Assembly: GCA_003416985.1 (NCBI GenBank)
Contig: QVIN01000018.1
Span: forward strand, 1-64,000
Reading direction: 5' to 3'
Origin: Duganella sp. BJB480
Lineage (GTDB): Bacteria; Pseudomonadota; Gammaproteobacteria; Burkholderiales; Burkholderiaceae_D
Length of the DNA stretch: 64,000 nucleotides
Shown here in pieces: positions 7,913 through 16,208 of the stretch. The translations under genes were made by a program, and so were the position numbers. Position 1 is the first letter of the stretch, and each line of letters starts with the position of its first letter. The notes beneath the pieces are model-generated. The model saw only the letters and a program-made list of their open reading frames with translations. It was not told the DNA's origin and ran no database searches.

Positions 7913-8135
7913 GCTTGCGCGCCAGCCGGCGTGCCTTGAGGTGGCGTTCCATCAATATCAGGAAGCGGGCCACGCCACGGCGGAGCTGAAGCTGGTCGGT
8001 GAACGTCTTGTGCCGGAGGAAGTCGCGCGATTCCAGCGCGGTCAGGCCGATCAGTATTTCGTGGCCGCACGCGTCGACGCCGAGCGCGCCGACGAAGATG
8101 AGGAAGGTCCGGCCTTGGCTGGACAGGTTAAGCAT
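7905..8135 (-). CDS. Hypothetical 76-residue protein
   Basis: A short basic protein with a good GGAGAG ribosome site before the ATG. The N-terminal third is moderately hydrophobic (TFLIFVGALGVDACG); the C-terminal half is Arg/Leu-rich and probably helical. I do not recognise a family. Its stop overlaps the end of the convergent 38-residue ORF by 8 bases, and its codon use is like its neighbours. It may be a stand-alone gene, as the next minus-strand gene lies upstream with about 100 bases between. Confidence 0.6.
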   Translation of the reverse strand: MLNLSSQGRTFLIFVGALGVDACGHEILIGLTALESRDFLRHKTFTDQLQLRRGVARFLILMERHLKARRLARKLR

Positions 8136-8236
8136 TGCGCTCTCCGATTTGTCTTTTGGTTAAATGGAGAGTGTAACCGGCTGGCGTTGTCGTTCGTTAC
8201 GGGATCGGCCCGCACGGTTGTAGGACGGGCGCCCGC

Positions 8237-8941
8237 CTACGAACCGTTCGCCACGCGCTGCTGGATCGCCTCGATCGCCTTTTCCGCGCGCATCTGGCGC
8301 AGCACGGCCGCCAGCGGCGCGGCCAGCGCTTCGTGCTGCTTGTTCAGGTAGTGGTACACCGGGAACGAGGCCAGCGGCGGGTTGAGCACGCGCACCTCGT
8401 CGAGCTTGAGGTTCCTGATCACCGCCATGCCCGACAGGCGGTTGCCGACCACCAGGTCGGTGCGGCCCACCATCATCTTTTGGAACGCCTGTGTCATGGT
8501 CGGCACGGCCTCGGTGCGCATGCCGACGGTGTTCTCCTGCACGATCTTGATCCCGCGCACATGGCCGATGGTGTAGGGCTTGAGGCTGTCCCAACCGTTG
8601 AGCACGAACTCGGTGCCGTGCGTGAAGACCACGATCTCGTAGGTCAGCAGCGGCACCGGCACGATGATGAGGTTGGGGTACAGGCGGTCCATGCCCAGCT
8701 TGCGGTACAGCTCGCCGTCCATGCGCCCTTCGTTGGCGTAGATCAGCGTGCGCTCGCCCGGCAGGCGGTGCACCTCCAGCTGGTAGCCGAGCCGGCTGTA
8801 GGCTTCGCGCAGCACCTGTTCGGCCACGTCGGTGGCCGGGTCTTCGCCCAGCAGGGTGGAGACGTTGATGACGGGCTTGGCCGTCGCCACGGCGGGCAGC
8901 CATGGCAGCAGGGCAAGCTGGAGGAGGGCGCGGCGCTTCAT
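8237..8941 (-). CDS. Periplasmic substrate-binding protein (SBP_bac_3-like)
   Basis: A 234-residue exported protein. The signal peptide (MKRRALLQLALLPWLPAVATA) is followed by a type-II periplasmic-binding fold resembling the amino-acid-binding family, with the usual NEGRMDGELYRK and QKMMVGRTDLVVGN stretches. Residues upstream of 8941 in the same frame are not signal-like, so this Met is chosen although its ribosome site is weak. No permease or ATPase gene adjoins it. Stand-alone proteins of this family in betaproteobacteria are often small-molecule sensors or have lost a transport partner; the ligand is unknown. Confidence 0.85.
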   Translation of the reverse strand: MKRRALLQLALLPWLPAVATAKPVINVSTLLGEDPATDVAEQVLREAYSRLGYQLEVHRLPGERTLIYANEGRMDGELYRKLGMDRLYPNLIIVPVPLLTYEIVVFTHGTEFVLNGWDSLKPYTIGHVRGIKIVQENTVGMRTEAVPTMTQAFQKMMVGRTDLVVGNRLSGMAVIRNLKLDEVRVLNPPLASFPVYHYLNKQHEALAAPLAAVLRQMRAEKAIEAIQQRVANGS

Positions 8942-9174
8942 GTTCGTGGGCTTTCTGCGTGGCTCGGTGGAGAGCCATGTCCTCAGCATATACGCTGGCG
9001 CGCCGATCCGCCAATAGCCGGCGGCCCGCCGCGTGCCCGGACCGTTGGATTCCGGCCACGCGGGGTGTGCGCAAGGGCGGCACGCTCCTGACAGAAACTG
9101 TCGCAGCTTGCCATTAGCATAAGGGTCATGCGGCGCCGACATGGCGCGCCGCGCCAACCCACCAGGAGAACACC

Positions 9175-9546
9175 ATGATCAATCCTAACTATGTCCTGCT
9201 GTATGTCGACGACCCGGTCGCCAGCGCCGCCTACTACGCCGACCTGCTGGGCCAGCAGCCGGTGGACGTCTCGCCGACCTTCTCGTTGTTCGCGCTGTCC
9301 TCGGGCCTGATGCTGGGCCTGTGGTCGCGCCACACGGTCGAGCCGAAGGCGCTGGCCTCGGGCGGTGGCGCCGAGCTGTGCATCCGCGTCGACGACCGCA
9401 GCGTGCTCAACGACATGTACGCCGACTGGTCGGCGCGCGGCGTGACCATCGCCCAGCGCCCGGTGGCGATGGACTTCGGCTACACCTTCATGGCCATCGA
9501 CCGCGACGGCCACCGCCTGCGCGTGTTCGTGCGGGAAGGGGTGTAA
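9175..9546 (+). CDS. VOC-fold (glyoxalase/bleomycin-resistance) protein
   Basis: A 123-residue protein of the vicinal oxygen chelate superfamily. It has the paired beta-alpha-beta-beta-beta modules, opening NPNYVLLYVDDPVASAAYYADLLG and ending in AIDRDGHRLRVF, typical of the PhnB/antibiotic-resistance-like branch. Members bind or modify small molecules, often as dimers and often with a metal. The AGGAGA site gives the start. It is followed by a strong GC hairpin (9552–9580), so it is probably monocistronic. The substrate cannot be inferred. Confidence 0.88.
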   Translation: MINPNYVLLYVDDPVASAAYYADLLGQQPVDVSPTFSLFALSSGLMLGLWSRHTVEPKALASGGGAELCIRVDDRSVLNDMYADWSARGVTIAQRPVAMDFGYTFMAIDRDGHRLRVFVREGV

Positions 9547-9551
9547 GCATG

Positions 9552-9580
9552 GGGGCGGCCGGCCCGGCGCCGGCCGCCCC
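9552..9580 (+). terminator. GC-rich hairpin after the VOC gene
   Basis: A perfect 12-bp stem (GGGGCGGCCGGC and its complement) with a 5-base loop starts five bases after the stop codon. No T-run follows, so it may be a weak or Rho-assisted terminator or an mRNA 3'-end stabiliser. Confidence 0.5.
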
Positions 9581-9589
9581 AATTCCCGG

Positions 9590-9619
9590 TTGACACTCAA
9601 AAACAATGAATGCTATATT
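9590..9619 (+). promoter_or_regulatory. Sigma-70 promoter of the sugar-binding-protein transcript
   Basis: A consensus -35 TTGACA (9590–9595) and -10 TATATT (9614–9619) are 18 bases apart. Transcription should start near 9626, immediately before the LacI-type operator at 9632. Confidence 0.75.
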
Positions 9620-9631
9620 CGTCCGCATGAA

Positions 9632-9647
9632 TTGGTAACGTTTCCAA
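9632..9647. promoter_or_regulatory. LacI-family operator (SBP promoter)
   Basis: TTGGTAACGTTTCCAA is a near-palindrome with the central CG typical of LacI-family operators. It sits at about +6 to +21 of the promoter, a position for repression. A matching site lies before the GH1 gene, and a LacI gene (11161) lies between the two. Confidence 0.75.
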
Positions 9648-9701
9648 TATAGCGTTTTCAATCCATGTTGCACGACCCACGTCTCTTCGATTGCGAAGTT
9701 G

Positions 9702-9735
9702 CCGGCGCCTGTCGGAACAGGGCGCCGGATTTTTT
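9702..9735 (+). terminator. Terminator inside the leader of the sugar-binding-protein gene
   Basis: An 8-bp perfect GC stem (CCGGCGCC / GGCGCCGG), extended by three pairs around a bulged G, is followed by TTTTTT. It lies about 75 bases after the predicted transcription start and 80 bases before the coding start, so it would end the transcript early unless overcome. A small upstream hairpin (CTTCG / CGAAG, 9685–9698) adjoins it. Confidence 0.65.
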
Positions 9736-9814
9736 GTGCGGGCGGCCGGCAGCATGTAAGATCGCACACCAGACCAACACAGCGCCGGGCCCCACCGGCG
9801 CGCAAGGAGACAGG

Positions 9815-11071
9815 ATGGACAAGCACCACAGGGGCGGCCGGGCCGTTTCGCTGCTGGCCGCGTTGGCGCTGGCCGCCGCCGCCAGCCACGCGGCCGCGCC
9901 GGCCGCCGGGCCGCGTGCCGAGGTGATGCACTGGTGGACCTCCAGCAGCGAGTCGGCCGCCGTGCGCAAGTTCGCCGACGCCTACCGCGCCGCCGGTGGC
10001 GTCTGGGCCGACACCGCCATCGCCGGGGCCGACCAGGCCAAGGCCGTGGCGATCAACCGCATCGTCGGCGGCAATCCGCCCACCGCCGCCCAGTTCAACA
10101 CCACCAAGCAGTTCCGCGACCTGATCGACCAGGGCTCGCTCAACAACGTCGACGACATCGCCGCCCGCGACCACTGGGACCAGCTGATGCCGGGCCCGAT
10201 GCTCGACGTCATCCGCGTCAAGGGCCACTACTACGCGCTGCCGGTGGACATCCACATGTCGACCTGGATCTGGTATTCCAAGGCCGCCTTCAAGAAGGCC
10301 GGCATCGCCGCCGAGCCCACCACGCCGGACGAGCTGTTCGCCGCGCTCGACAAGCTCAAGGCGGCCGGCCTGGTCGGCCTGGCGCACGGCGGCCAGCCGT
10401 GGCAGGAGAACATCCTGTTCCAGGCCATGCTGGCCAACGTCGGCGGCAAGCAGCTGTACCTGCAGGTGCTGCGCGACCGCGATCCCAAGGCGCTCAACTC
10501 CGAGGCGTTCAAGAAAGTGCTGACGGCCTTCAAGCGCCTGCAAAGCTACGTCGACGCCGGCTCGCCCAACCGCAACTGGAACGACGCCACCGCCATGCTC
10601 ATCAGCGGCAAGGCCGGGGTGCAGATCATGGGCGACTGGGCCAAGGGGGAGTTCGCCGCCGCCAAACAGAGCGCCGGCAAGGACTTCGGCTGCATCGCCG
10701 GCCTGGGCCCCGCCGTGCCCTACCTGATCCAGGGCGACGCCTTCGTGTTCCCGAAGACCGCCAACGCCGACGCCGTCAAGGCGCAGAAGCTGCTGGCCAC
10801 CACCATGCTGGCGCCGGCCGCGCAGCTGGAGTTCAGCAAGCTCAAAGGCTCGCTGCCGGTGCGCAGCGACATCGACGTGTCGTCGATGGACGCCTGCGCC
10901 CAGGCCGGCATGGCCATCATGAAGGACAAGTCGCGCCAGGTCGGCATGATCGAGGTCTACCTGACGCCGGACCAGAACGGCGCGCTGCAGGATGTGCTGA
11001 CGGCCTTCTGGAACACCCGCATGCCGGTGGAGAAGGCGCAGAAGAGCATCGCCGCCGCGCTGCGCGACTGA
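9815..11071 (+). CDS. Sugar ABC transporter substrate-binding protein (CUT1 type)
   Basis: A 418-residue periplasmic binding protein, about the usual length for oligosaccharide- or glucose-binding proteins. The signal peptide (ending ASHAA) is followed by EVMHWWTSSSE, the start characteristic of the glucose/mannose GtsA-like group, and later GDWAKGEF and the C-terminal SLPVRSD segment. The ATG at 9815 has an AAGGAGA site; the same frame runs 50 codons further up, across the leader terminator, and is not used. Controlled by a promoter with a LacI operator. Oddly, no sugar permease or ATPase lies anywhere in the window, so it must borrow a transporter elsewhere or have another role. Confidence 0.9.
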   Translation: MDKHHRGGRAVSLLAALALAAAASHAAAPAAGPRAEVMHWWTSSSESAAVRKFADAYRAAGGVWADTAIAGADQAKAVAINRIVGGNPPTAAQFNTTKQFRDLIDQGSLNNVDDIAARDHWDQLMPGPMLDVIRVKGHYYALPVDIHMSTWIWYSKAAFKKAGIAAEPTTPDELFAALDKLKAAGLVGLAHGGQPWQENILFQAMLANVGGKQLYLQVLRDRDPKALNSEAFKKVLTAFKRLQSYVDAGSPNRNWNDATAMLISGKAGVQIMGDWAKGEFAAAKQSAGKDFGCIAGLGPAVPYLIQGDAFVFPKTANADAVKAQKLLATTMLAPAAQLEFSKLKGSLPVRSDIDVSSMDACAQAGMAIMKDKSRQVGMIEVYLTPDQNGALQDVLTAFWNTRMPVEKAQKSIAAALRD

Positions 11072-11160
11072 CGGCAGGGGCCGGACGGCGGCGTGCTTGT
11101 CACCGCCGGGCGCCATGCGGTATGCTTGCCGCCGCATGGACTGAACGGATAAGGGAACCA

Positions 11161-12171
11161 GTGGCAACTATCAAGGACGTAGCCCGCCTGGCGGGAGTAG
11201 GGCTGGGCACTGCGTCGCGCGTGATCAGCGGCAAGGGCTCGGTGTCGCAGGCGACGCTGGAAAAGGTGCGCAAGGCGATCGAGGAGCTGGAGTTCCGGCC
11301 CTCGCACGCGGCGCGCTCGCTGCTGTCGGGCAGCTCGCAGATGATAGGCGTGTACATCCCCTACCTGAGCGGGACGTTCTACACGCCCATCCTGCAGTCG
11401 ATCTACACCGCGCTGCGGGCGGCCGGCCTGAACATGGTGGTGGCCTTCGGCGTGGGCGAGGGCGACGCGCGGCAGCAGGCGATCGAGGGCATCAACTTCC
11501 TGATCGAGCGCGGCAGCGATGGCCTGATCGTGATGAGCAACGCGCTGGAGGACGAGGATTTTGCGGCGCTGGGGCCGTTCCAGTCGCGGGTGGTGGTGAT
11601 CAACCACGGCTTCGCCGGCATCGCCGGGCAGTGCTTCACCGTCGACCACGAGGCCGGCGGCCGGCTGGCGGCGCGCACCCTGCTGGAACAGGGCCACCGG
11701 CGGATCGCCGTGATCGCGGGCCGCGCCAGCGCGCCGGACAACCAGCAGCGCATCGCCGGCTTCCTGGCCGAGCTGGCGGCGGCCGGCATCGATCCGGCCT
11801 CGGTGTGGATGGAGGATGGACAGTTTTCGCCGGAGGGCGGCTGGGCCTGCGCCGAGCAGCTGATGGCGTCGGGGTATGAATTCACGGCGGTGTTCTGCGC
11901 CAACGACGAGATGGCGGTGGGGGCCCTGTCCTGCTTCCAGCAGGCCGGGGTGGCGGTGCCGGAGCAGGTCTCGGTGCTGGGCTACGACGACACGCACAGC
12001 GCGGAATTCACCGCGCCGCGCCTGACGAGCGTGCACATCCCGTGGAGCGAGATGACCTTGAACGGCTTGAACTACCTGCTGAACCACTGCTACGGGCTGC
12101 AGCGGCCGGTGGAGCGGGACTACCGCCTGCACGTCACCCAGCGCGCGTCGCTGGCGGCGCCCAGGCAGTAA
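11161..12171 (+). CDS. LacI-family transcriptional repressor
   Basis: A 336-residue regulator. The N-terminal helix-turn-helix and hinge are plain: TIKDVARLAGVGLGTASRVI (residues 3–22) and FRPSHAARSL. The rest is the periplasmic-binding-like effector domain (IGVYIPYLSGTFYTPILQSI onward). Translation starts at GTG 11161, supported by AAGGGA just upstream; the same frame is open far into the preceding gene but is not coding there. It lies between the sugar-binding gene and the GH1 gene, each preceded by a LacI-type palindrome, so it probably represses both in the absence of a glucoside inducer. The effector is inferred from its neighbours to be a beta-glucoside or glucose derivative. Confidence 0.93.
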   Translation: MATIKDVARLAGVGLGTASRVISGKGSVSQATLEKVRKAIEELEFRPSHAARSLLSGSSQMIGVYIPYLSGTFYTPILQSIYTALRAAGLNMVVAFGVGEGDARQQAIEGINFLIERGSDGLIVMSNALEDEDFAALGPFQSRVVVINHGFAGIAGQCFTVDHEAGGRLAARTLLEQGHRRIAVIAGRASAPDNQQRIAGFLAELAAAGIDPASVWMEDGQFSPEGGWACAEQLMASGYEFTAVFCANDEMAVGALSCFQQAGVAVPEQVSVLGYDDTHSAEFTAPRLTSVHIPWSEMTLNGLNYLLNHCYGLQRPVERDYRLHVTQRASLAAPRQ

Positions 12172-12179
12172 AGAACGAG

Positions 12180-12209
12180 GAGTATGCGCTGGCCGCATGC
12201 TCTTTTTTT
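12180..12209 (+). terminator. Terminator after the lacI-type gene
   Basis: A 9-bp stem (GAGTATGCG / CGCATGCTC, one G·T pair) with a 5-base loop is followed by seven T. It separates the regulator from the glycosidase operon. Confidence 0.75.
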
Positions 12210-12218
12210 GCAGTGCAA

Positions 12219-12232
12219 TGGAAACGATTCCA
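12219..12232. promoter_or_regulatory. LacI-family operator (GH1–GH3–MFS operon)
   Basis: TGGAAACGATTCCA matches the half-sites of the operator at 9633–9646 (TGG-AACG-TTCCA) with the same central CG. It is 23 bases before the GH1 start codon, so repression of the glycosidase operon is likely. Confidence 0.7.
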
Positions 12233-12255
12233 CTAAAAAAGTTCCACCTAAAAAT

Positions 12256-13620
12256 ATGACCATGATACTTACCGACCTGCCCACCGCGATCCAGCGTAGC
12301 GACTTTGCCAGCGACTTCCTGTGGGGCGTCTCGACATCGGCCTACCAGATCGAGGGCGCCGCCGCGGTGGACGGCCGCGTGCCGTCGATCTGGGACACCT
12401 TCAGCGCCACGCCGGGCAAGGTGCGCGACGGCTCCACCGGCGCGGTGGCCTGCGACCATTACCATCGCTGGGAGGAGGACCTGGACCTGGCGCAGTCCAT
12501 GGGCCTGAACGCCTACCGCTTCTCGATCGCCTGGCCGCGCATCTTCAACGGCGTGGACGCGGAGCCGAACCCGCAGGGGCTGGCCTTTTATTCGAAGCTG
12601 GTGGACGGCATGCTGGCGCGCGGCCTGCAGCCGTGGTGCACGCTGTATCACTGGGACCTGCCGCAGTACCTGGAGGACCAGGGCGGCTGGGCCAACCGCG
12701 CCACCGTCGACGCCTTCCTGCGCTACGCGGACGTGATCAGCAAGCACCTGGGCGACCGCGTGAAGCATTGGATCACGCACAACGAGCCATGGTGCACGGC
12801 CATGCACGGCAACTGGGACGGCATGCACGCGCCGGGCAACAAGAGCCTGCCGCTGGCGCTGCAGGTGTGCCACAACGTGCTGGTGTCGCACGGCCTGGCG
12901 GTGCCGCTGATCCGCGCCAACGTGCCGGGGGCGAAGGTCGGCATCGCATTGAGCCTGCATCCGGTCAAGGCGGCCAGCGACAGCGCCGCCGACCGCGAGG
13001 CGGTGGTGCGCCACGACGCACTGCGCAACCGCTGGTTCCTCGACGCGCTGTATGGCCGCGGCTATCCGGAGCTGGCGCTGCGGCTGGTGGGTGAGGACGC
13101 GCCGCAGGTGCTGCCGGGCGACATGGAGGCGATCGCCGTTCCGATGGATTTCCTCGGCGTGAACTACTACTTCCCCGAGGTGGTGCGGGACGCGCCGGAG
13201 CAGTACCCGCTGCGCACTTCCATCGTCTACCCGCAGGACCGCCAGCGCACGGACTTCGGCTGGGAGGTGTCGCCGCAGGGACTGGTCGACCTGCTCGAGC
13301 GCGTGGCGCGCGACTACCCGACCGGCGATTTGTACGTGACCGAAAACGGCTCGTCCTACGACGATGTGCTGACCGGGGACGGCGCGGTCAACGACACCGC
13401 GCGCCGCGACTACCTGATCCGCCACCTGGCCGCCATGCGAGACGCCATCGGCGCGGGCGGCAACATCAAAGGTTATTTCGCCTGGAGCCTGCTGGACAAC
13501 TTCGAATGGGCGGAAGGCTATCTGCGCCGCTTCGGCCTGACCTACATCGACTACCCGACACAACGCCGCATCCTCAAGCAGAGCGGCCAGTGGTACAGCG
13601 CCTTCCTGCGCGGCGCATAA
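12256..13620 (+). CDS. GH1 family beta-glucosidase
   Basis: A 454-residue cytoplasmic retaining beta-glucosidase with no signal peptide. The acid/base Glu177 is in HNEPWC, the nucleophile Glu363 in VTENG, and the family opening DFLWGVSTSAYQIEGA is at residues 17–32. The expected activity is hydrolysis of cellobiose, short cellodextrins or aryl-beta-glucosides to glucose. Starts at 12256 or 12262 are equally possible; neither has a clear Shine-Dalgarno. The upstream extension of the frame runs through the operator and terminator and is rejected. First gene of an operon with an exported GH3 and an MFS sugar carrier. Confidence 0.95.
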   Translation: MTMILTDLPTAIQRSDFASDFLWGVSTSAYQIEGAAAVDGRVPSIWDTFSATPGKVRDGSTGAVACDHYHRWEEDLDLAQSMGLNAYRFSIAWPRIFNGVDAEPNPQGLAFYSKLVDGMLARGLQPWCTLYHWDLPQYLEDQGGWANRATVDAFLRYADVISKHLGDRVKHWITHNEPWCTAMHGNWDGMHAPGNKSLPLALQVCHNVLVSHGLAVPLIRANVPGAKVGIALSLHPVKAASDSAADREAVVRHDALRNRWFLDALYGRGYPELALRLVGEDAPQVLPGDMEAIAVPMDFLGVNYYFPEVVRDAPEQYPLRTSIVYPQDRQRTDFGWEVSPQGLVDLLERVARDYPTGDLYVTENGSSYDDVLTGDGAVNDTARRDYLIRHLAAMRDAIGAGGNIKGYFAWSLLDNFEWAEGYLRRFGLTYIDYPTQRRILKQSGQWYSAFLRGA

Positions 13621-13650
13621 AACGACATCAACAACGGAGACAAGCACCGA

Positions 13651-16188
13651 ATGAACACCCACAACCACATCTTGCGTCGCGCCGTCCTGGCCGCCACGCT
13701 GGCGCTGGGCGCCGCCGGCATCGCCGCCGCCGCGCCAGCCGCCAAGCCACTGGCCGACTGGCCGCACATCACCAGCGCCGTCAAGCAGGACAAGGCCATG
13801 GAAGCGCGCATCGCGCAGATCGTGGCCGGCATGACGCTGGCGCAGAAGGTCGGCCAGATGACGCAGCCGGAAATCAAATTCATCACACCAGAGCAGGTGC
13901 GCGAATACTACGTCGGCTCGGTGCTGAACGGCGGCGGCAGCTGGCCGCAGGGGAACAAGTACGCCACGGCGGCCGACTGGGTCAAGCTGGCCGACGCCTA
14001 CTACGACGCCTCGATGAGCACCGACATGAAGGTCAGGGTCCCGGTCATCTGGGGCATCGACGCCATGCACGGCAACAGCAATATGTACGGCGCCACGCTG
14101 TTCCCGCACAACATAGGCCTGGGCGCCGCGCGCGACGCCAAGCTGGTTGGCGAGATGGCCAGGTCGGTCGCCAAGGCGGTGCGCGCCACCGGCATCGACT
14201 GGGTGTTCGCGCCGACGCTGGCCGTGGTGCGCGACGACCGCTGGGGGCGCACCTACGAATCCTTCTCGGAAGACCCGGCCATCGTCAAGGACTACGCCGG
14301 CGCCTACGTCAAGGGCCTGCAGGGCGATTTGAAATCGGACGGCACGGTGGTCGCCACCGCCAAGCACTTCATCGGCGACGGCGGCACGGCCGAAGGCAAG
14401 GACCGTGGCGAGAACCAGTCCACGATGGCGGACATGATCAACATCCACGCGCAGGGCTACTACCCGGCGCTGCAGGCCGGCGTGCAGACGGTGATGGCGT
14501 CCTTCAACAGCTGGAACGACGTCAAGGGCGGCTCGGACCACGGCAAGATGCACGGCAGTAAAGAGCTGCTGACCGACGCGCTGAAAACCAAGATGGGCTT
14601 CGACGGCCTGGTGGTGAGCGACTGGAACGCCATCGCCGAAGTGCCCGGCTGCGCCAACGACAGCTGCGCCGCCTCGATCAACGCCGGCGTCGACATGGTG
14701 ATGGTGCCGGAACACTGGAAGACCTTCATCGCCAACACCATCGCGCAGGTGGAGAAGGGCGAGATCCCGATGTCGCGCATCGACGACGCGGTCACCCGCA
14801 TCCTGCGCGTGAAGCTGCGCGCCGGTCTGTTCGACGGCAAGAAGCCTTCGCAGAACGTCTACGCCGGCAAGCAGGAGCTGCTGCAGGCGCGCGCGCTGGC
14901 CCGTCAGGCGGTGCGCGAATCGCTGGTGCTGTTGAAGAACAACGGCGGCGTGCTGCCGCTGGCGCGCGGTAAAAAGATCCTCGTCGTCGGCAAGAGCGCG
15001 GACAACATGGCCAACCAGTCGGGCGGCTGGTCGCTGACGTGGCAGGGCACCGACAACAAGAACAGCGACTACCCGGTCAGCGACACCATCCTGGCCGGCA
15101 TCCAGGACGCCGCCGGCAAGGACAACGTCACCTACAGCGAAAACGCCGCCGGCGTCGACGCCAGCAAGTTCGACGCCGTCATCGCCGTCATCGGCGAGAC
15201 GCCATACGCGGAAGGCGATGGCGACATCGGCCCATCGGGCACGCTGCGCCTGTCCGGCCGCCATCCCGAGGACCTGGCCGTGCTGCAGGCCGTGGCGGGC
15301 AAGGGCAAGCCGGTGGTGACGGTGCTGATGTCCGGCCGTCCGCTGTTCGTCAATGACCTGCTCAACCTGTCGGACAGCTTCGTCTCGGCCTGGCTGCCGG
15401 GCACCGAAGGCAAGGGAGTGTCCGATGTGCTGTTCCGCAAGGCGGACGGCAAGGTCAATGCGGACTTCCGCGGCAAGCTGTCGTTCTCGTGGCCGAAGTC
15501 GGCCTGCCAGTCGCCGCTCAACGTCGGCGATGGCGCGTACGATCCGCTGTTCAAATACGGCTACGGCCTGACCTACGCGGGTGCGGCCGGCAAGCCCGCC
15601 TTGCCGCTGCTTGACGCGAACTATCCGGCCGGCGGCTGCGGCAAGGCCACCTCGGTGCCGGTGTACGCGCCGGCCGACCGCTCGACCTACGCGCTGTACG
15701 TCAGCAGCGGCGGCCAGCGCGTGGCCCTGGGCGCGGACCTGAACGCCGTGTTCAACCTGCCGACCGTGAAGGTCGAAACCGCGCAGATCAACACCCAGCA
15801 GGATGCCAAGCGCCTCACCTGGACCGGCGCGGCCAGGCTGGAAGCGCAGGCGGCCCACGCGCAGAAGCTGCCGGCGTTCGCTTCGGCCGACGGCGCACTG
15901 CAGTTTGATGCTATCGTGTCGGCTGCGCCGCAGGGCAAGGCCAGTATCGGCATCGAAACCGTGGAGCTGGACGCCAGCGCCGTGTTCCAGCGCCTGGCCG
16001 GCAAGGGCAAGCAGACGGTGAAGATTCCGCTGGCCTGCTTCAGCGCCAAAGGGCTGTCGCTGGCGGCATTGAGCACGCCGTTCAGCGTGGCCGCCGACGC
16101 GCCGTTCGCAGCGACGTTCGCCAACATCCAGATCGTTGGCGGCGCCGCCAGGGACAAGGATGCGCTGGCGTGCGGCGACTTTAAATAA
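13651..16188 (+). CDS. Exported GH3 family beta-glucosidase
   Basis: An 845-residue enzyme that removes terminal glucose from beta-glucans or cellodextrins outside the cytoplasm. It has a signal peptide (about residues 1–27), the GH3 N-terminal barrel with KHFIGDGGT and the nucleophile Asp324 in GLVVSDW, the C-terminal alpha/beta sandwich (about 410–650) and a ~180-residue C-terminal beta-rich extension as in the exo-1,4/1,3-beta-glucanase (ExoP-like) branch. The start has GGAG upstream. It lies 30 bases after the GH1 gene. Together they form an outside/inside cleavage pair feeding the MFS carrier. Confidence 0.94.
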   Translation: MNTHNHILRRAVLAATLALGAAGIAAAAPAAKPLADWPHITSAVKQDKAMEARIAQIVAGMTLAQKVGQMTQPEIKFITPEQVREYYVGSVLNGGGSWPQGNKYATAADWVKLADAYYDASMSTDMKVRVPVIWGIDAMHGNSNMYGATLFPHNIGLGAARDAKLVGEMARSVAKAVRATGIDWVFAPTLAVVRDDRWGRTYESFSEDPAIVKDYAGAYVKGLQGDLKSDGTVVATAKHFIGDGGTAEGKDRGENQSTMADMINIHAQGYYPALQAGVQTVMASFNSWNDVKGGSDHGKMHGSKELLTDALKTKMGFDGLVVSDWNAIAEVPGCANDSCAASINAGVDMVMVPEHWKTFIANTIAQVEKGEIPMSRIDDAVTRILRVKLRAGLFDGKKPSQNVYAGKQELLQARALARQAVRESLVLLKNNGGVLPLARGKKILVVGKSADNMANQSGGWSLTWQGTDNKNSDYPVSDTILAGIQDAAGKDNVTYSENAAGVDASKFDAVIAVIGETPYAEGDGDIGPSGTLRLSGRHPEDLAVLQAVAGKGKPVVTVLMSGRPLFVNDLLNLSDSFVSAWLPGTEGKGVSDVLFRKADGKVNADFRGKLSFSWPKSACQSPLNVGDGAYDPLFKYGYGLTYAGAAGKPALPLLDANYPAGGCGKATSVPVYAPADRSTYALYVSSGGQRVALGADLNAVFNLPTVKVETAQINTQQDAKRLTWTGAARLEAQAAHAQKLPAFASADGALQFDAIVSAAPQGKASIGIETVELDASAVFQRLAGKGKQTVKIPLACFSAKGLSLAALSTPFSVAADAPFAATFANIQIVGGAARDKDALACGDFK

Positions 16189-16208
16189 ACCCAGGAGACT
16201 CTTAAAGC

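Noticed and set aside
9665..9814. In-frame upstream extension of the sugar-binding protein
   Set aside because: It crosses a strong terminator and lacks a ribosome site. The signal peptide begins properly at 9815 behind AAGGAGA.
10957..15858. A 1633-residue open frame on the minus strand opposite the sugar-binding, LacI, GH1 and GH3 genes
   Set aside because: It runs antisense across four well-recognised genes and its sequence is His/Arg/Gln/Val-rich, as expected from a high-GC shadow frame. No domain is recognisable.
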